This document shows positions 47,372-58,575 of a DNA stretch of 64,000 nt, piece by piece; the stretch's first letter is position 1; every line of letters starts with the position of its first letter. The stretch comes from Sipunculus nudus (taxonomy: Eukaryota; Annelida; Sipuncula; Golfingiida; Sipunculidae): assembly GCA_026874595.1 (NCBI GenBank), contig CM049308.1:25448367-25512366 (forward strand), written 5' to 3'. The position numbers and the translations under genes were made by a program. The notes under the pieces are model-generated. The model was not told where the DNA came from, did no database searches, and saw nothing but the letters and a program-made list of their open reading frames with translations.

Positions 47372-47722
47372 TAATATTTGTTTGTGTCGTTTACTATATA
47401 ATATTTGCAAGGAGACATGCCTGTTCGTATCATATTGGAGTTGATGTGACAATATTTATTCACAATAAGAATATATGTTTACATGCGTACGAAAAGGGTA
47501 CAGGTCACGCTCGCTTCCCCTTCCTGTCCAGTCAGGTGGGGAAGGCCTACCGCGCATCATAACATTTTCTATATTAATATATCAGTGAGGCAGTCCCCGC
47601 TCCTGTATGGGCACAAGTAAAAGTTCTGTTATTTAGCCAGGTGTGGAATACCTATAGATGTAATATATTTACGCCGTTTCATGCTGAAAAAGCATAGCTT
47701 TTACATATATATATATATATAT
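47195..47722 (+). repeat. Direct repeat pair, each ending in a TA microsatellite
   Basis: 47199-47374 and 47576-47722 share 'ttggccaggtgtg.aa', 'gtaacaaatttacgc.gtttc.tgct..aaaa..atagct' and then (TA)n, at a spacing of about 378 bp. It may be a tandem duplication or two insertions of a short element with a TA-rich tail. Confidence 0.6.
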
Positions 47723-47907
47723 TGTGGATCGTGTTGTGAGTGTGCAGCAGGAATGGAAAATGTTCATGGTAATTAGAATATTAATAATTATAATACTTTT
47801 GAGATACGTCCAAAACACACAATAACTGTCTCCGCTATGACACCTGTCCCTCTTTTTAAGACACGACCCAAGAGTACCGTAGCCTGAGTATTATGAGCCA
47901 ATAAACC

Positions 47908-48297
47908 CACTCCGCTCTTTTTTCTTACATCCTTCCTTAGAACGCCTTTTCATTGACCGGTCCCCTAAGAACGGACCAACCGACGCCCCATCAGAGCCCG
48001 GTATCAATATCAATGGTCTCCTATAACCATGGTCCGTTTGGTCTGTTTGGTCCGTTTGTTTTTCTTTCCTGACGTCATCGGACCGCCTTCTCCCCTGAAC
48101 GGACCCACTCCGCTCTTTTTTCTTACATCCTTCATTAAAACGCCTTTTCATTGACAGGTCCCCTTAGAACGGACCAACCGACGCCCCATCAGAGCCCGGT
48201 ATCAAGTCTCCTATAACCATGTCCGTTTGGTCTGTTTGGTCCGTTTGTTTTTCTTTCCTGACGTCATCGGACTGCCTTCTCCCCTGAACGGACCCGC
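47908..48297 (+). repeat. Two ~198 bp tandem units
   Basis: Units starting at ~47910 and ~48108 share 'ctccgctcttttttcttacat', 'ggaccaaccgacgccccatc', 'tttggtctgtttggtccg' and 'tcctgacgtcatcgga' almost exactly. A diverged relative lies at 49033-49195 (ggtcccctgaaagggacc; tgatgacgtcatcggact). A CRE-like palindrome TGACGTCA occurs in each. Confidence 0.8.
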
Positions 48298-48677
48298 ACC
48301 CGTAATTTCCACACACCATCCATGGAGGTTTGTATGCATCAATAAAAGGCAGTAAAGAGGACCATCTTGTATATTATTAATAATATCATCATCTCAGAAT
48401 CAGGTGTAAGCGGTATGTATGTACGCGAGTGTGAAAGGGATGTGACCTGGTGCAATGCGCTTGTATCTGACCCCCTTAAAAGCGAAAGGACCCAGTTGTA
48501 GTGGGGACCGTCCGCATTCCACATGAGTGACGTCAGTGGACATCCCCTCTAGCGGACGGTCACCTGCATACCCACTCACGTCGCCTCCCCCACCTCACAG
48601 TGACTGCCCATGACACATTACACTTCCCGCTCTGCAGGTAAACAGACGCGTTTGTTTTACTCTCTCCCAACACACCC

Positions 48678-48881
48678 ATGGACCACCCAAACAAAAAGAA
48701 GAAAAAAGTCACGTTGGTCTGCCTCCCAGAGGTCATCGGGATCCTACCAGAAGATGACAAAGCACAAAAGAGACGAGACCACCACGAGGTCCTGAGCTGG
48801 ACAGCAGACCGTCTCAGGCAGGAAAAATCCACCAGCACAGCATCAACCCAACCCTCTTCCCGAATCAAAGAAGACGGCTGA
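48678..48881 (+). CDS. Small basic open frame, possible protein
   Basis: 67 codons from an ATG in a strong context (cacccatgg). It opens MDHPNKKKKKVTLVCLPEV, whose lysine run resembles a nuclear localisation signal, and continues with a charged helix-like stretch (QKRRDHHEVLSWTADRLRQ) and a Ser/Thr-rich tail. It lies in a locally GC-richer segment between the ~198 bp units and their diverged relative, so it may be part of the same repeated element. No homologue is recognised. Its reverse strand is also open (48560-48886), which lowers confidence. Confidence 0.25.
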   Translation: MDHPNKKKKKVTLVCLPEVIGILPEDDKAQKRRDHHEVLSWTADRLRQEKSTSTASTQPSSRIKEDG

Positions 48882-49032
48882 GACACACAGGCTATGGGCA
48901 GACCCTGCGTGCTACTTTGTCCTCCTTTCTTCCTTCATTCACACACGCCATACTCACATTCACCAAAGTGCACTCAGACACGTATTCCTGTCCATCACCC
49001 AACCCGCCTCTCACATCACCTGACCACATCCT

Positions 49033-49195
49033 CGCCTTCTCATTGGCCGGTCCCCTGAAAGGGACCAGCCAACAGCCAATCAGAGAGCGGTATCAAATTT
49101 TCAGTCTCCCATAAGCTTAACTACAGGGGACCAAAACACGAAGGGGATTTCCCATTTTTTTGATGACGTCATCGGACTTCCCCTGTACATTACAA
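49033..49195 (+). repeat. Diverged unit related to 47.91-48.30 kb
   Basis: Shares 'cgccttctcattggccggtc', 'ccaatcagagagcggtatc' and 'gatgacgtcatcggact' with the tandem pair. Confidence 0.6.
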
Positions 49196-49697
49196 ATGGG
49201 GGACCGGGACCGAGACCAAAAGGGACCATACTTAAATTGTAACAAACATCACTACTGCCGATTTATGGGTTGTTTGGAAAAGTTTTTTCAAAAGGAAGCC
49301 GGGGGGGGGGGGGGGGGGGGATTGCACACACTTAGGGTCCTCAATCGCTTTGGGACTATGAAACCCCCGCAAGAATATACTAATCAGTCGTCCGTTCATA
49401 TGTGCACGTTTCATGTATAACATTGTTATAGTTAAGAAACACGGGTTCACCAGGCAAGTGGCAGAAAAACTGCACACGAATTGCATAATCGGGGAAAAAA
49501 GGAATAGCCCCTTATAATTATTCCTTTGTGGAATTGTGATTATGGCATTTAAGAAAAAATATATTATGGTGATTCCGATTACCTCCAAAATGTTATGGAT
49601 TATGAATGCAGTTTTACTTTACCCCTCTACAAATTTTCAGCAAAATCTGTATACATTTTGCGTTAACTTGCTGAAAGACAATGCAACGAACAAATGC

Positions 49698-50385
49698 TGA
49701 AGTGGTTTCTTTGCTAAATGCTTTCATCGAAATATATCAACCTGCTTTCTTTTTATCTAAGAGAGTTGTCAATTTTGCATCAGACTTGCTTATTCCATGA
49801 AAATTTACAGTACTTAAACCAAAGAAATTTAATACTGGGCCTATCATTTTACATTGGCAGCTAGCTATACGTTTCGCGTACAAGAGTTTTCAACGACATA
49901 TGCATGTGTATATAAATAACGCATGTGTCTGTTAACATGCCTTAGACTGAACCCTCAGCTGACTACACTGAATAAACATCGTGTTTCACAATGTCGACTG
50001 AGCTTCAAATAATACAAAGCATCTTTCATATAATTTTACGGTAGAATGCTTCTTTATACAATCGTTAAATCTATGATATTTCCCCAAGCAATGAAGATGA
50101 CGGACCTATGTTGTTTATCGGAAAAAAACCTCTCACTTGAAAATTGGTACACCCTGTATATGCCTCACTTCTCTTTCTAAAATCTATTTATTTTTGTGAG
50201 ATTTCTCGAATAGAATAATTTTTCTATGTTGATATTTTTGGGGAGGGTGTTCCTAGAGAATTCTAGCAGAGGTAATCTTTATATCATATAAGTGAAACAC
50301 ATGAAAAAATTTCCCGCAAAAGCCTACAAAAACCTACAAAAATATGCATCAGAAAGAGCCGTGGATTTTCCACGGGTGCAGCTAG
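49698..50385 (+). mobile_element. Helitron-like non-autonomous element, 3' end, copy 1
   Basis: The sequence ends with the hairpin CCGTGG-ATTTT-CCACGG (50359-50375), ten bases later CTAG (50382-50385) followed by T. This is the established terminal signature of Helitrons (hairpin, then CTRR, inserted before T). The body is shared with copy 2. The 5' TC end was not located; the shared sequence begins near 49698. No Rep/helicase frame is present, so it is non-autonomous. A G tract lies upstream at 49301-49320. Confidence 0.65.
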
Positions 50386-51176
50386 TCTATATAATTAATG
50401 CGGAGTTGGGTTTTTTTCTAGACCACGGTTTACCTGCTTTCGTTCTGATTTGGCTCTCCAAATTCGGCAGACGTATTGGTGGTGTGCTCTTCTAGGACAA
50501 GTTTGTTTTATTTTGCGGGATTATGCCCTATTAAGCTGAATAATTAATAATTTTAAAATTTAACCACTAGGTGACCCTAATTTTTTTGTGCTGCAAGGTC
50601 CTCCACGCCTGTTACGCTTTTTCAGGAGGCGCCTCGGGGATTTTCACTGTCCTGTTAAAGACCGTGGCCATCGCGCATGTCCTGCTCAAAAGGCATTTCC
50701 GTGCAATACGCGGGTCCACTTTAATCCCCATTGATCCCCCATATCCATTTGAAACGCCACTGAAGGAATTTTCTCTCTCAAAAGGAAGTAAAGGTTTGTA
50801 ATCCAAAGACCACATGACTCCTCTTTCAATGCGAGGGCTTTTCAGTTTGGTCAACACTGGGCACTGAGTCCAGTGATGTGTCCACCGTTTGACGTTTTAT
50901 GGGTTACAGGTATGTTGATTTTTATACATCCAAAATATCTTTCCATGATAACAATGGTTTCAAAAATTCGGCCAAATCATGCGTTTTATGATTTTTTCCA
51001 AAATGAAGCCCCCCAAATTAATTATCATTCGGGTTGGGGGTGGGGGTTCACATTTATTCGTTAAGATCCGTTGTCTGGAGGGACTGTTAACCATGAAAAA
51101 ATATCAACAGTACATCTAAAATTTATAAAAAAAAAACAAACTAGAATCTGTAGTCGGGGCGTACAGACCAAGGCTG
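50386..51176. other. Spacer between the two Helitron-like copies
   Basis: Contains 'gaagccccccaaatt...gggttgggggtggggg' (51004-51050), which loosely parallels 'gaagccgggggg' upstream of copy 1. The two copies may therefore have been duplicated together with some flank. No gene is seen. Confidence 0.4.
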
Positions 51177-51846
51177 AAGTGGTTTCTTTGCTAAATGCTT
51201 TCATCGAAATATATCAACCTGCTTTCTTTTTATCTGGGAGAGTTGTCAATTTTGCATCAGACCTGCTTATTCCATGACAATTTACAGAACTTAAACCAAA
51301 AATTTAATACTGTTGGAAAAAATTTTTCTTGGCCTATCTTTTTCACATTAGCAGCTATACGTTTCCCGTACAAGAGACTTCAACGACATGTCAGTGTATT
51401 CAAGTAACGCATGTGTCTGTTAACATGCCTTAGATTATACCCTCAACTGACTACACTGAAAAAAGAAGTGTTTTACGATGTTGCCTGAGCTTCAACTAAT
51501 ACAAAGCATCTTTCATATAATTTCACGGTAGAATGATTCTTTATACAATTGTTATATCTACGATATCTCCCAAGCAATGAAGCTGTCGGACCTATGTTGT
51601 TTATCGGGAAAAAATTATTTTTGTGTGATTGCTTGAATAGAATGATTTTTCTTTTTTTGTTGATATTTTTTGGGAGGGTGTTCCTGGAGAATTCTAGCAG
51701 AAGTAATCTTTATATCATATAAGTGAAATACATGACAAAAGTTTCTGCAAAACACTTAGGATTAAAATATGCGTCGTTCAATTCCTATCAGCTCATTACA
51801 AAATATGTATCAGATAGAGCCGTGGATTTTCCACGGGAGCAGCTAG
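51177..51846 (+). mobile_element. Helitron-like non-autonomous element, 3' end, copy 2
   Basis: Direct repeat of copy 1 at an offset of ~1.48 kb (gctgaagtggtttctttgct... through ...gccgtggattttccacggg). It has the same terminal hairpin at 51820-51836 and CTAG|T at 51843. The sequence after CTAG differs from copy 1 (tatt versus tcta), which fixes the element's 3' boundary. Confidence 0.65.
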
Positions 51847-51959
51847 TATTATATAAATGTCACAAAGACACAATGCTAAAAATTAATATTGATATACCTA
51901 TTATTATTTGGACCCTTAAATATATAATAATAATACGAAAGGTAATACCTAAATATTAA

Positions 51960-53656
51960 TACTACTACAGTGTATAGTGTACACGCCGAATTGAGTTGCC
52001 CCCTTCCTAAAACTTAATTGCTAGGCATCCCGGCCCTTAACGTCAAAAACAGGCAGTTAACGGCCGGGTTTACCATATCAAGTTTATCCCATCACTAACT
52101 GAAATTGTAATATTCAATTGAAATACATCATGTCCTGCCACTTTCAGTTAATCAAAGAGACAGTGTACCAACGCAATTGAGTGGCCCCGTTTCCAAAAAC
52201 TTAAGTGCTAGGCTCCCCGGCCCTTAACGGCAAAACCGGCAGATCTGGCGAGCTAACGGCCGGGCTTAGCTTAACCAGTTTATCCCATCATTAATTAAAA
52301 TTATAATATTCAATTGATTTGTATCATGTCCTTCCACTTTCAGTAAATCAATCAGATACTGTACACGCCAAACTGAGTTGCCCCCTTTCCAAAAACTTAA
52401 GTGCTAGGCATCCCGGCCTTTAACACGCTAAAACCGGCAGATTTGGCGAGCTGACGGCCGGGTTACCTTAGCCAGTTTATCCAATCACTAACTGAAATTA
52501 TAATATTCAATTGATTCACATCATGCCCTGCGACTTTCAGTAAATCATGAGACAGTGTACAATCACAATTGAGTTGCCCACCTTCCAAAAACTTTAGTGC
52601 TGGGCTCCCCGGCCCTTAACACGCTAAAACCGGCAGATCTGGCGAGGTAACGGCCAGGCTTACCTTAGCCAGTTTATCCCATCACTAACTGTAATAATAA
52701 TATTCAATTGATTCACATCATGTCCTGCCACTGTAAGTAAATCAATCAGATAATGTAAACGCCAAACTAAGTTGCCCCCTTTCCTAAAACTTAAGTGCCT
52801 GGCACAACGGCCCTAAAGACGCTTAAACCGCCAGATTTGGCGAGCTAACGGCCGGGCTTACCCTAGCCACTTTATCCCATCACTAACTGTAATAATAATA
52901 TTCAATTGATTTACATCCTGTCCTGTCACTTTCAGTAAATCAATGAGACAGTGTACAAACGCAATTGAGTTGCCTGCTTCTAAAACTCAAGTGCTAGGCA
53001 CCCCGGCCCTTAACGGGCAAAACCGGCAGATGTGGCGAGCTAACGGCCATGCTTACCTTAGCCAGTTTACCAGATCACTAACTGAAATTATAATATTCAG
53101 TTGTTTTTATCATGACCTGCCACTTTCAGTAAATCAATCATATATTGTACACGCCAAACTGAGTTGCCCCCTTTCCAAAAACTTTAGTGCTAGGGACCCC
53201 GGCCCTTAAGACGCTGAACCCGGAAGATTTGGCGAGCTAACGGCCAGGCTTACCTAAGCCAGTTTATCCCATCACTAACTGTAATAATAATATTCAATTG
53301 ATTTACATCCTGTCCTGTCACTTTCAGTAAATCAATGAGACAGTGTACAAACGCAATTGAGTTGCCTGCTTCTAAAACTCAAGTGCTAGGCACCCCGGCC
53401 CTTAACGGGCAAAACCGGCAGATGTGGCGAGCTAACGGCCAGGCTTACCTTAGACAGTTTATCCCATCACTAACTGTAATAATAATATTCAATTGATTTA
53501 CATCATGTCCTGCCACTTTTAGTTAATCAAAGAGACAGTGTACAAAGTACAAACACAAATGAGTTGCCCACCTTCCAAAAACTTAAGTGCTAGGCACCCC
53601 GGCCCTTAAGACGCTAAAACCGGCAGATCTGGCGAGCTAACGGCCAGGCTTACCAT
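51960..53656 (+). repeat. 196 bp satellite, left array (about 8.5 units)
   Basis: The marker 'atcactaact' or its variant lies at 52091, 52288, 52484, 52681, 52880, 53074, 53271 and 53466, a regular 194-199 bp spacing. The unit runs 'gccagtttatcccatcactaact', 'ataatattcaattgatt', 'catcatgtcctgccactttc', 'gagttgcccccttccaaaaa', 'gctaggcaccccggccctta', 'ggcagatctggcgagctaac', 'ggccaggcttacctta'. It is cut after 'ggcttacc' at 53655. Confidence 0.9.
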
Positions 53657-53676
53657 TGCCGAGAGTGTGATACTCG
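53610..53676 (+). CDS. Candidate upstream exon end of the MULE gene, tentative
   Basis: A perfect donor, ctcg|gtaagt, lies at 53676. Read in the phase required by the next exon (one base left over), the sequence is open back to about 53610 and would encode ...ELTARLTIAESVIL before joining EGPRVPNP. Most of that stretch is satellite monomer. Either the last monomer has been taken into an exon, or the donor is fortuitous. Confidence 0.2.
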
Positions 53677-53986
53677 GTAAGTATAACACAATAAAGATAG
53701 AAAAAAAAACCATATTTTTGTATACATGGTTCTCTGTCAGAAAATCTTAAATATTTTTAAAATGGGAATGCACTTAAATAAGGAGCGCTTTTAAATAACG
53801 TTTCATTTTATATTATATTTGGTTTCATATGCATAATGGGCACATTGATGTAAATGCAATATTTTATTGACAATACGATAGTAATTGAAATAATTTGATA
53901 TCACACATATTCATTATTGTCTGTGTTCAAGTATAGCCTGCCAATATGTTTTTGATGTAATTTATTATTTCATTATATATTTTCAG

Positions 53987-55850
53987 AAGGACCCAGAGTT
54001 CCGAACCCTGTGTCATCACAGCACCTAGGAAGGATCGCCAACCGATTCAGGCAAGGAAAGAGGCCCAAGCACCCAACCGATCTCGTATTCGAACTGCAGT
54101 GGGAGCACGTACCAGAAAACCTCCATGTGGTAGACGTCACAGTGGGACCGAGGAGGCATTTGATCGTCTTCACCAGCGAACAGCTTCGACTTCTGAGCCG
54201 GGCACGGAGGTGGTTCGTGGATGGGACGTTTAAGGTGATCATATTTTACAATAATTTTTACGTGATTACACACCTAGTAAACAATGTTTCAACTATAATA
54301 GAAATAAAACGTAATATTAATAAATGTTTATTTATGTTACTGTTATAGGATGCTTATATCATTAAATAAAATATATAAAAGTCACCTATTTTTTATATTT
54401 TCCAAGTACGATCATATATATATTATAGGCCTTATATGTGCATATTCTATTTATATATGAGACTTTTTCAAATTATTATTCCTTATATTTAAGGTGGTGA
54501 AGTATCCGTTCACACAGCTTTGGTCCGTCCACGCCTTCGTGAGGAGCGGGGAAGCGATGAAGCAGGTTCCACTGACTTATGTCCTCATGTCGGGAAAGAG
54601 GACAGTTGACTACCGGCGAGTGCTGCAGGTCATCCAGGAGGAGTTGCGACGCGCCAACTTGACCAGCAGCGTTGAGGCTGTAGTGGGGGACTTCGAGGCC
54701 GCTGTTTGGAAGGCATTCCGACTAGGTAAGAAATCTGGATACATGATAGTCAATATTCATGACTGTGATTTTTAAGTATTACAATTAACAGCAATATGTA
54801 TTGTATGCTTGTGCCACAATCGTGAGACTATTATTCCCCAAGTACATTATTTATATTCACTACCACCAAAATAAAAATAGTACTCAATTAATTATAAAAA
54901 TTTAGGTAGTTTATTAGCTATCAATTTCACTTATCATTGTATCGGACCGTCATCAATTTCGCCATCATAAACAGCTTTAATTGATACTTTATTATACAAA
55001 TGTTTTTGCTGTTTAAATTTTAGCATTTCCGGAAGTTTCTCTGAAGGGTTGCGCCTTCCATTGGGCCCAGGCTGTTTGGCGAAAGGCGCAGGAGCTGGGT
55101 CTGCAGGTTCACTTCAGAGAAAACAGACCGATTCACCGCTTTATCAAGCAACTGCTAGCCCTCTCATACCTGCCGCAGCAAGATATAGCCGGCGAACTTG
55201 ATCACCTGACGGAGACAGCCACAACTCCGGCAACATTCGCGCTCTGTGCATACGTCAAGATGACGTGGGTAGATTCAGCCGTCTGGCCACCCTCAACATG
55301 GTATGTATAGTATAGGAAAGATTAAAATGCTAAATTAAACCAAATATTCATACACATTTTGGAAAAAATTAAAATGAATAATATATAAATTTTATTATAG
55401 CAATTCTTAAAATAATAATTATAATAATATAAATAATATAAATAATTCATATAACATGTTTTTTTCATATGTTAAATGCAATAATTATATAAAGTTATAT
55501 ATATATTAAATGTTTTTTCTTATCCATTTTACTATTGTTATTTGGCAGGTCTGTGTAACAGGGCCATTCGAACGAATAATGACTGCGAGGGCTGGCACAG
55601 GCGTTTGAATGGCAAGGCGAACCGCGGTCAGCTGAACATGTATCTGTTGTTGCGCCTGCTGAGCGACGAGAGCCGTCTAGTGACTCTGGAGCTGGACCAC
55701 CTCAGAGAATCCCAAGTGACGAGGAGGCAGAGGTCTCTGGAGACGACCAAAAGTCTCTTCAGACTGTGGGAACAGTACACAGTCGGCGAGATCTCAGCCC
55801 GCCGGTTGTTGAAGGCAGCTTCGCATATGACACCTCTCCCTGTGTCTTAG
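53987..55850 (+). CDS. MULE-type transposase gene (four exons)
   Basis: Exons: 53987-54234, 54494-54725, 55024-55300 and 55549 (or 55562)-55850, all with GT...AG introns; introns 1 and 2 join in phase. The protein blocks follow the MULE transposase family found in FLYWCH-type zinc-finger proteins of invertebrates: LGRIANRFRQ; RRHLIVFTSEQLRLL; WFVDGTFK|VVKYPFTQLW; VPLTYVLMSGK; VVGDFEAAVWKAFR; KGCAFHWAQAVWRKAQELGL; WPPSTW; then RTNNDCEGWHRRLN and a C-terminal helical region ending at 55850. The D of VDGTFK, the D of VGDFEAA and the E of CEGWH are the likely DDE triad (inference from family layout). No FLYWCH finger exon was found upstream. At the last junction the obvious acceptor (ggcag|gtctg) puts the frame off by one and meets a stop. 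Using AG at 55561 restores the frame but drops about four residues. It is therefore either a frameshifted copy or unusual splicing. Confidence 0.75.
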
Positions 55851-56729
55851 ATCTTCCATACTTCAATCTGTGTTTCTTTGTGACTCCTTGTATCCGTCAA
55901 TTGTTTTTTATGTTTCGGTGACAGGTTTTATATGTTGGTGTAGTTATATGTTTGGTATTTTTGAGGACACACGTGTATATATATCTATATGTATTTCACT
56001 GTCCCACCAGTGACTCTTTGTATATAATTTACTTGTATATAGTTGTATATATTCCCATGTTTCTTAGTGACTTTTTATACCCGTTAATCGTTGGTGCAGT
56101 TTTAGGTTTGGTCTTTTGAGTTCATGTATATATCGCCATTTGTTACATCGTTTTATGTATGTGCTGTAAACTGTCTTGCTGTTCCTTCTTGTATGCATTG
56201 TTTCATGTTTATTTGTCATAGATAACTGAATGTACATATTTGATTAAAATAAGTTATTTTTATATTTTGAAGATTTGTTTTCTCTCACCAATGAAATCTT
56301 ACGAAACCAATTATCTTTAGTGTCAAGAAACGTCCTTCAAAATTAACATTTACATTAACGTACAGTAATAGATTATTTAATTATTTAAGAAATAAAGTTT
56401 AATTGACCAAAAACATGTCCAGTCCAATTTGACAAATTATATAATATTAATTTTAATAATATTAATTATAAAGAAATCAAAATGAAAATTTAGTTTGCTT
56501 TTTTTTAATTCCTAAGCATGTATTCCAGGAAAATAATGCACGTTGCCTACAATGTAGGCGACACCTAGCTGGAAGATCGAAATCACCCTAAACGAACACG
56601 AGCATAATCTAAGATGTGGCGGTTATTACCGTAATTGGTTTTTTTTCCCACACATTGAATGAGGATAAATGTAAACAATCATAAATATCAGATTAACACG
56701 TTTATACAGTCGAACTGGATTGATTTTAA

Positions 56730-56803
56730 ATGGACGGTCACTTCGTCACCAAAAATCAGTGGTGACGAAACGACCGTGGTGACGAAACGACCGGTGACCA
56801 GCT
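56730..56803 (+). repeat. GGTGACGAAACGACC repeats with inverted partner
   Basis: GGTCACTTCGTCACC at 56736 is a near reverse complement of two direct copies of GGTGACGAAACGACC at ~56760 and ~56779. Together they can form a strong hairpin, possibly a transposon terminus at the right edge of the inserted block. Confidence 0.6.
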
Positions 56804-56805
56804 AG

Positions 56806-57410
56806 TTTATCACATCACTAACTGTAATAATAATATTCAATTGATTCACATCATGTCCTGCTACTTTCATTAAATCAATGAGACAGTGTACACGCCAAAT
56901 TGAGTTGCCCCCTTCCAAAAACTTAATTGCTAGGCACCCCGGCCCTTAAGACGCTGAAACCGGAAGATTTGGCGAGCTAACGCCGGGCTTACCTTAGACA
57001 GTTTAATCCATCACTAACTGTAATAATAATATTCAATTGATTAACATAATGTCCTGCCACTTTCAGTAAATCAAAGAGACCGTGTACAAACAAAATTTAG
57101 TTGCCCACCTTCCAAACACTTAATGCTAGGCACCCCGGCCATTAAGACGCTATAATCGGCAGATCTTGCGAGCTAACGGCCAGGCTTACCTTAGCCAGTT
57201 TATCACATCACTATCTGTAATAATAATATTCAATTGATTCACATCATGTCCTGCTACTTTCATTAAATCAATGACATAGTGTACACGCCAAATTGAGTTT
57301 CCCCCTTCCAGAAACTTAACTTAATTGCTAGACACCCCGGCCATTAACGGCCAAAACAGGCAGATCTGGCGAGCTAACGGCCAGGCGTACCTAAGTCAGT
57401 TTATGCCATT
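56806..57410 (+). repeat. 196 bp satellite, right array (about 3 units)
   Basis: Markers at 56814, 57010, 57207 and ~57404 give the same 196 bp period and orientation as the left array. Confidence 0.9.
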
Positions 57411-57839
57411 TATTGCTGCAGTAGGCTGAAACAAGATTTTAAGGCTGGTACTGGTAATTTGCTCTCCCCTAAAAGATGGACAGTCACACAAATGCCAGGC
57501 TGTGTTATACAACCCTGCATTGGTGGCATATTTAATATAATCTAGTATAGTGAACAAAATATGTGATAATATAGAAGAAACAGATATCACATATAATTAC
57601 CTGACCTAGTGTCTTAGATTCATGGATCCATTTGGTGTCTTAAATCCATGACACGGGCAGGACTAGCAGCTACAAGTCTCTATAAGCCATATATCGACGA
57701 ATAACGATATAATATATGTAATTAAACAAAGTCAGATAATCAGACATGTCAACTATTACTGTATCATCTAATTATGATTAGCATTGTTAACTGACCATAT
57801 CCTATAACCATATATTAATTTATTACCATCACTAATTAA

Positions 57840-57985
57840 TTAAATATGTTCAATTGGTTTATGGTTATGTGTTCTGGCACAGTATATGAATGAAACCGAG
57901 TGTACACGTGCAATTGATTGCCCCCCCCCCCTAAAACTTTAAATGCTGGCCACCTCGGCCCTTAGGATCCTTAAACCGGGCGTCA
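57840..57985 (+). repeat. Isolated diverged 196 bp satellite unit
   Basis: 'atgttcaattggttta', 'gtgtacacgtgcaattgatt', a C tract, 'aaaactttaaatgctggcca' and 'cctcggcccttaggatcc' follow the monomer order with more substitutions. Confidence 0.6.
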
Positions 57986-58519
57986 GACCGACAGGTGGAT
58001 GCAGTCTACATGCAGAAAGGGCATGCATACTTGCCCTCAGACAACATAAATATGTCCTATGGACACTATGTGTTTTTTGATGATATGGATATTTTATCAC
58101 CTTTGAATTAGTGTTAACGGACATATTTGTTATCTGAGGAAAGCCACATCACCCATACATACAGAGGCAAAAGCAGCGTGCATTCCCTCCTCTGATCCCA
58201 GCAGTGGAGACTGGCCATGCAATGAGAGCCGAACCCGATCAACGAAACGACACAGCTTCGAACGAATGCCATTTTATACTTGCAGTTTATGCCATTTTGA
58301 CGTGTGCAAGTTTTTTCTCCACAAGCCATACAGACGAACGGTCAGAACAGGATTCGAGTGCGCTCTCGATCTCAAGCATATAAATTTCAATAACAGGAGT
58401 GGAGTTTATAGTTGATTTTTTAGTGTTTGTTTTTATACGAGTTTATTGATACCGTCGCATTTTCTATATGTGAAAGTTGATTGTATATGTATACAAGATT
58501 GAAGTGCTATAAATAAATA

Positions 58520-58575
<56 letters not shown>

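Larger units (their letters stand above)
53657..56805 (+). mobile_element. Inserted block carrying a MULE transposase gene
   Basis: The satellite stops at 'ggcttacc' and resumes at 'agtttatcacatcac' (56806), so ~3.15 kb of unrelated DNA interrupts one monomer. The block holds the transposase exons and, near its right end, repeated GGTGACGAAACGACC words. No long terminal inverted repeats could be matched between the two ends, so whether these are the element's true ends is open. Confidence 0.6.

Noticed and set aside
52943-53209. 88-codon frame in the satellite
   Set aside because: It spans more than one monomer and is not preserved in register in neighbouring units.
51960-57410. CRISPR array for the regularly spaced 196 bp repeats
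   Set aside because: The whole monomer is conserved, with no repeat/unique-spacer alternation, and the context is eukaryotic.
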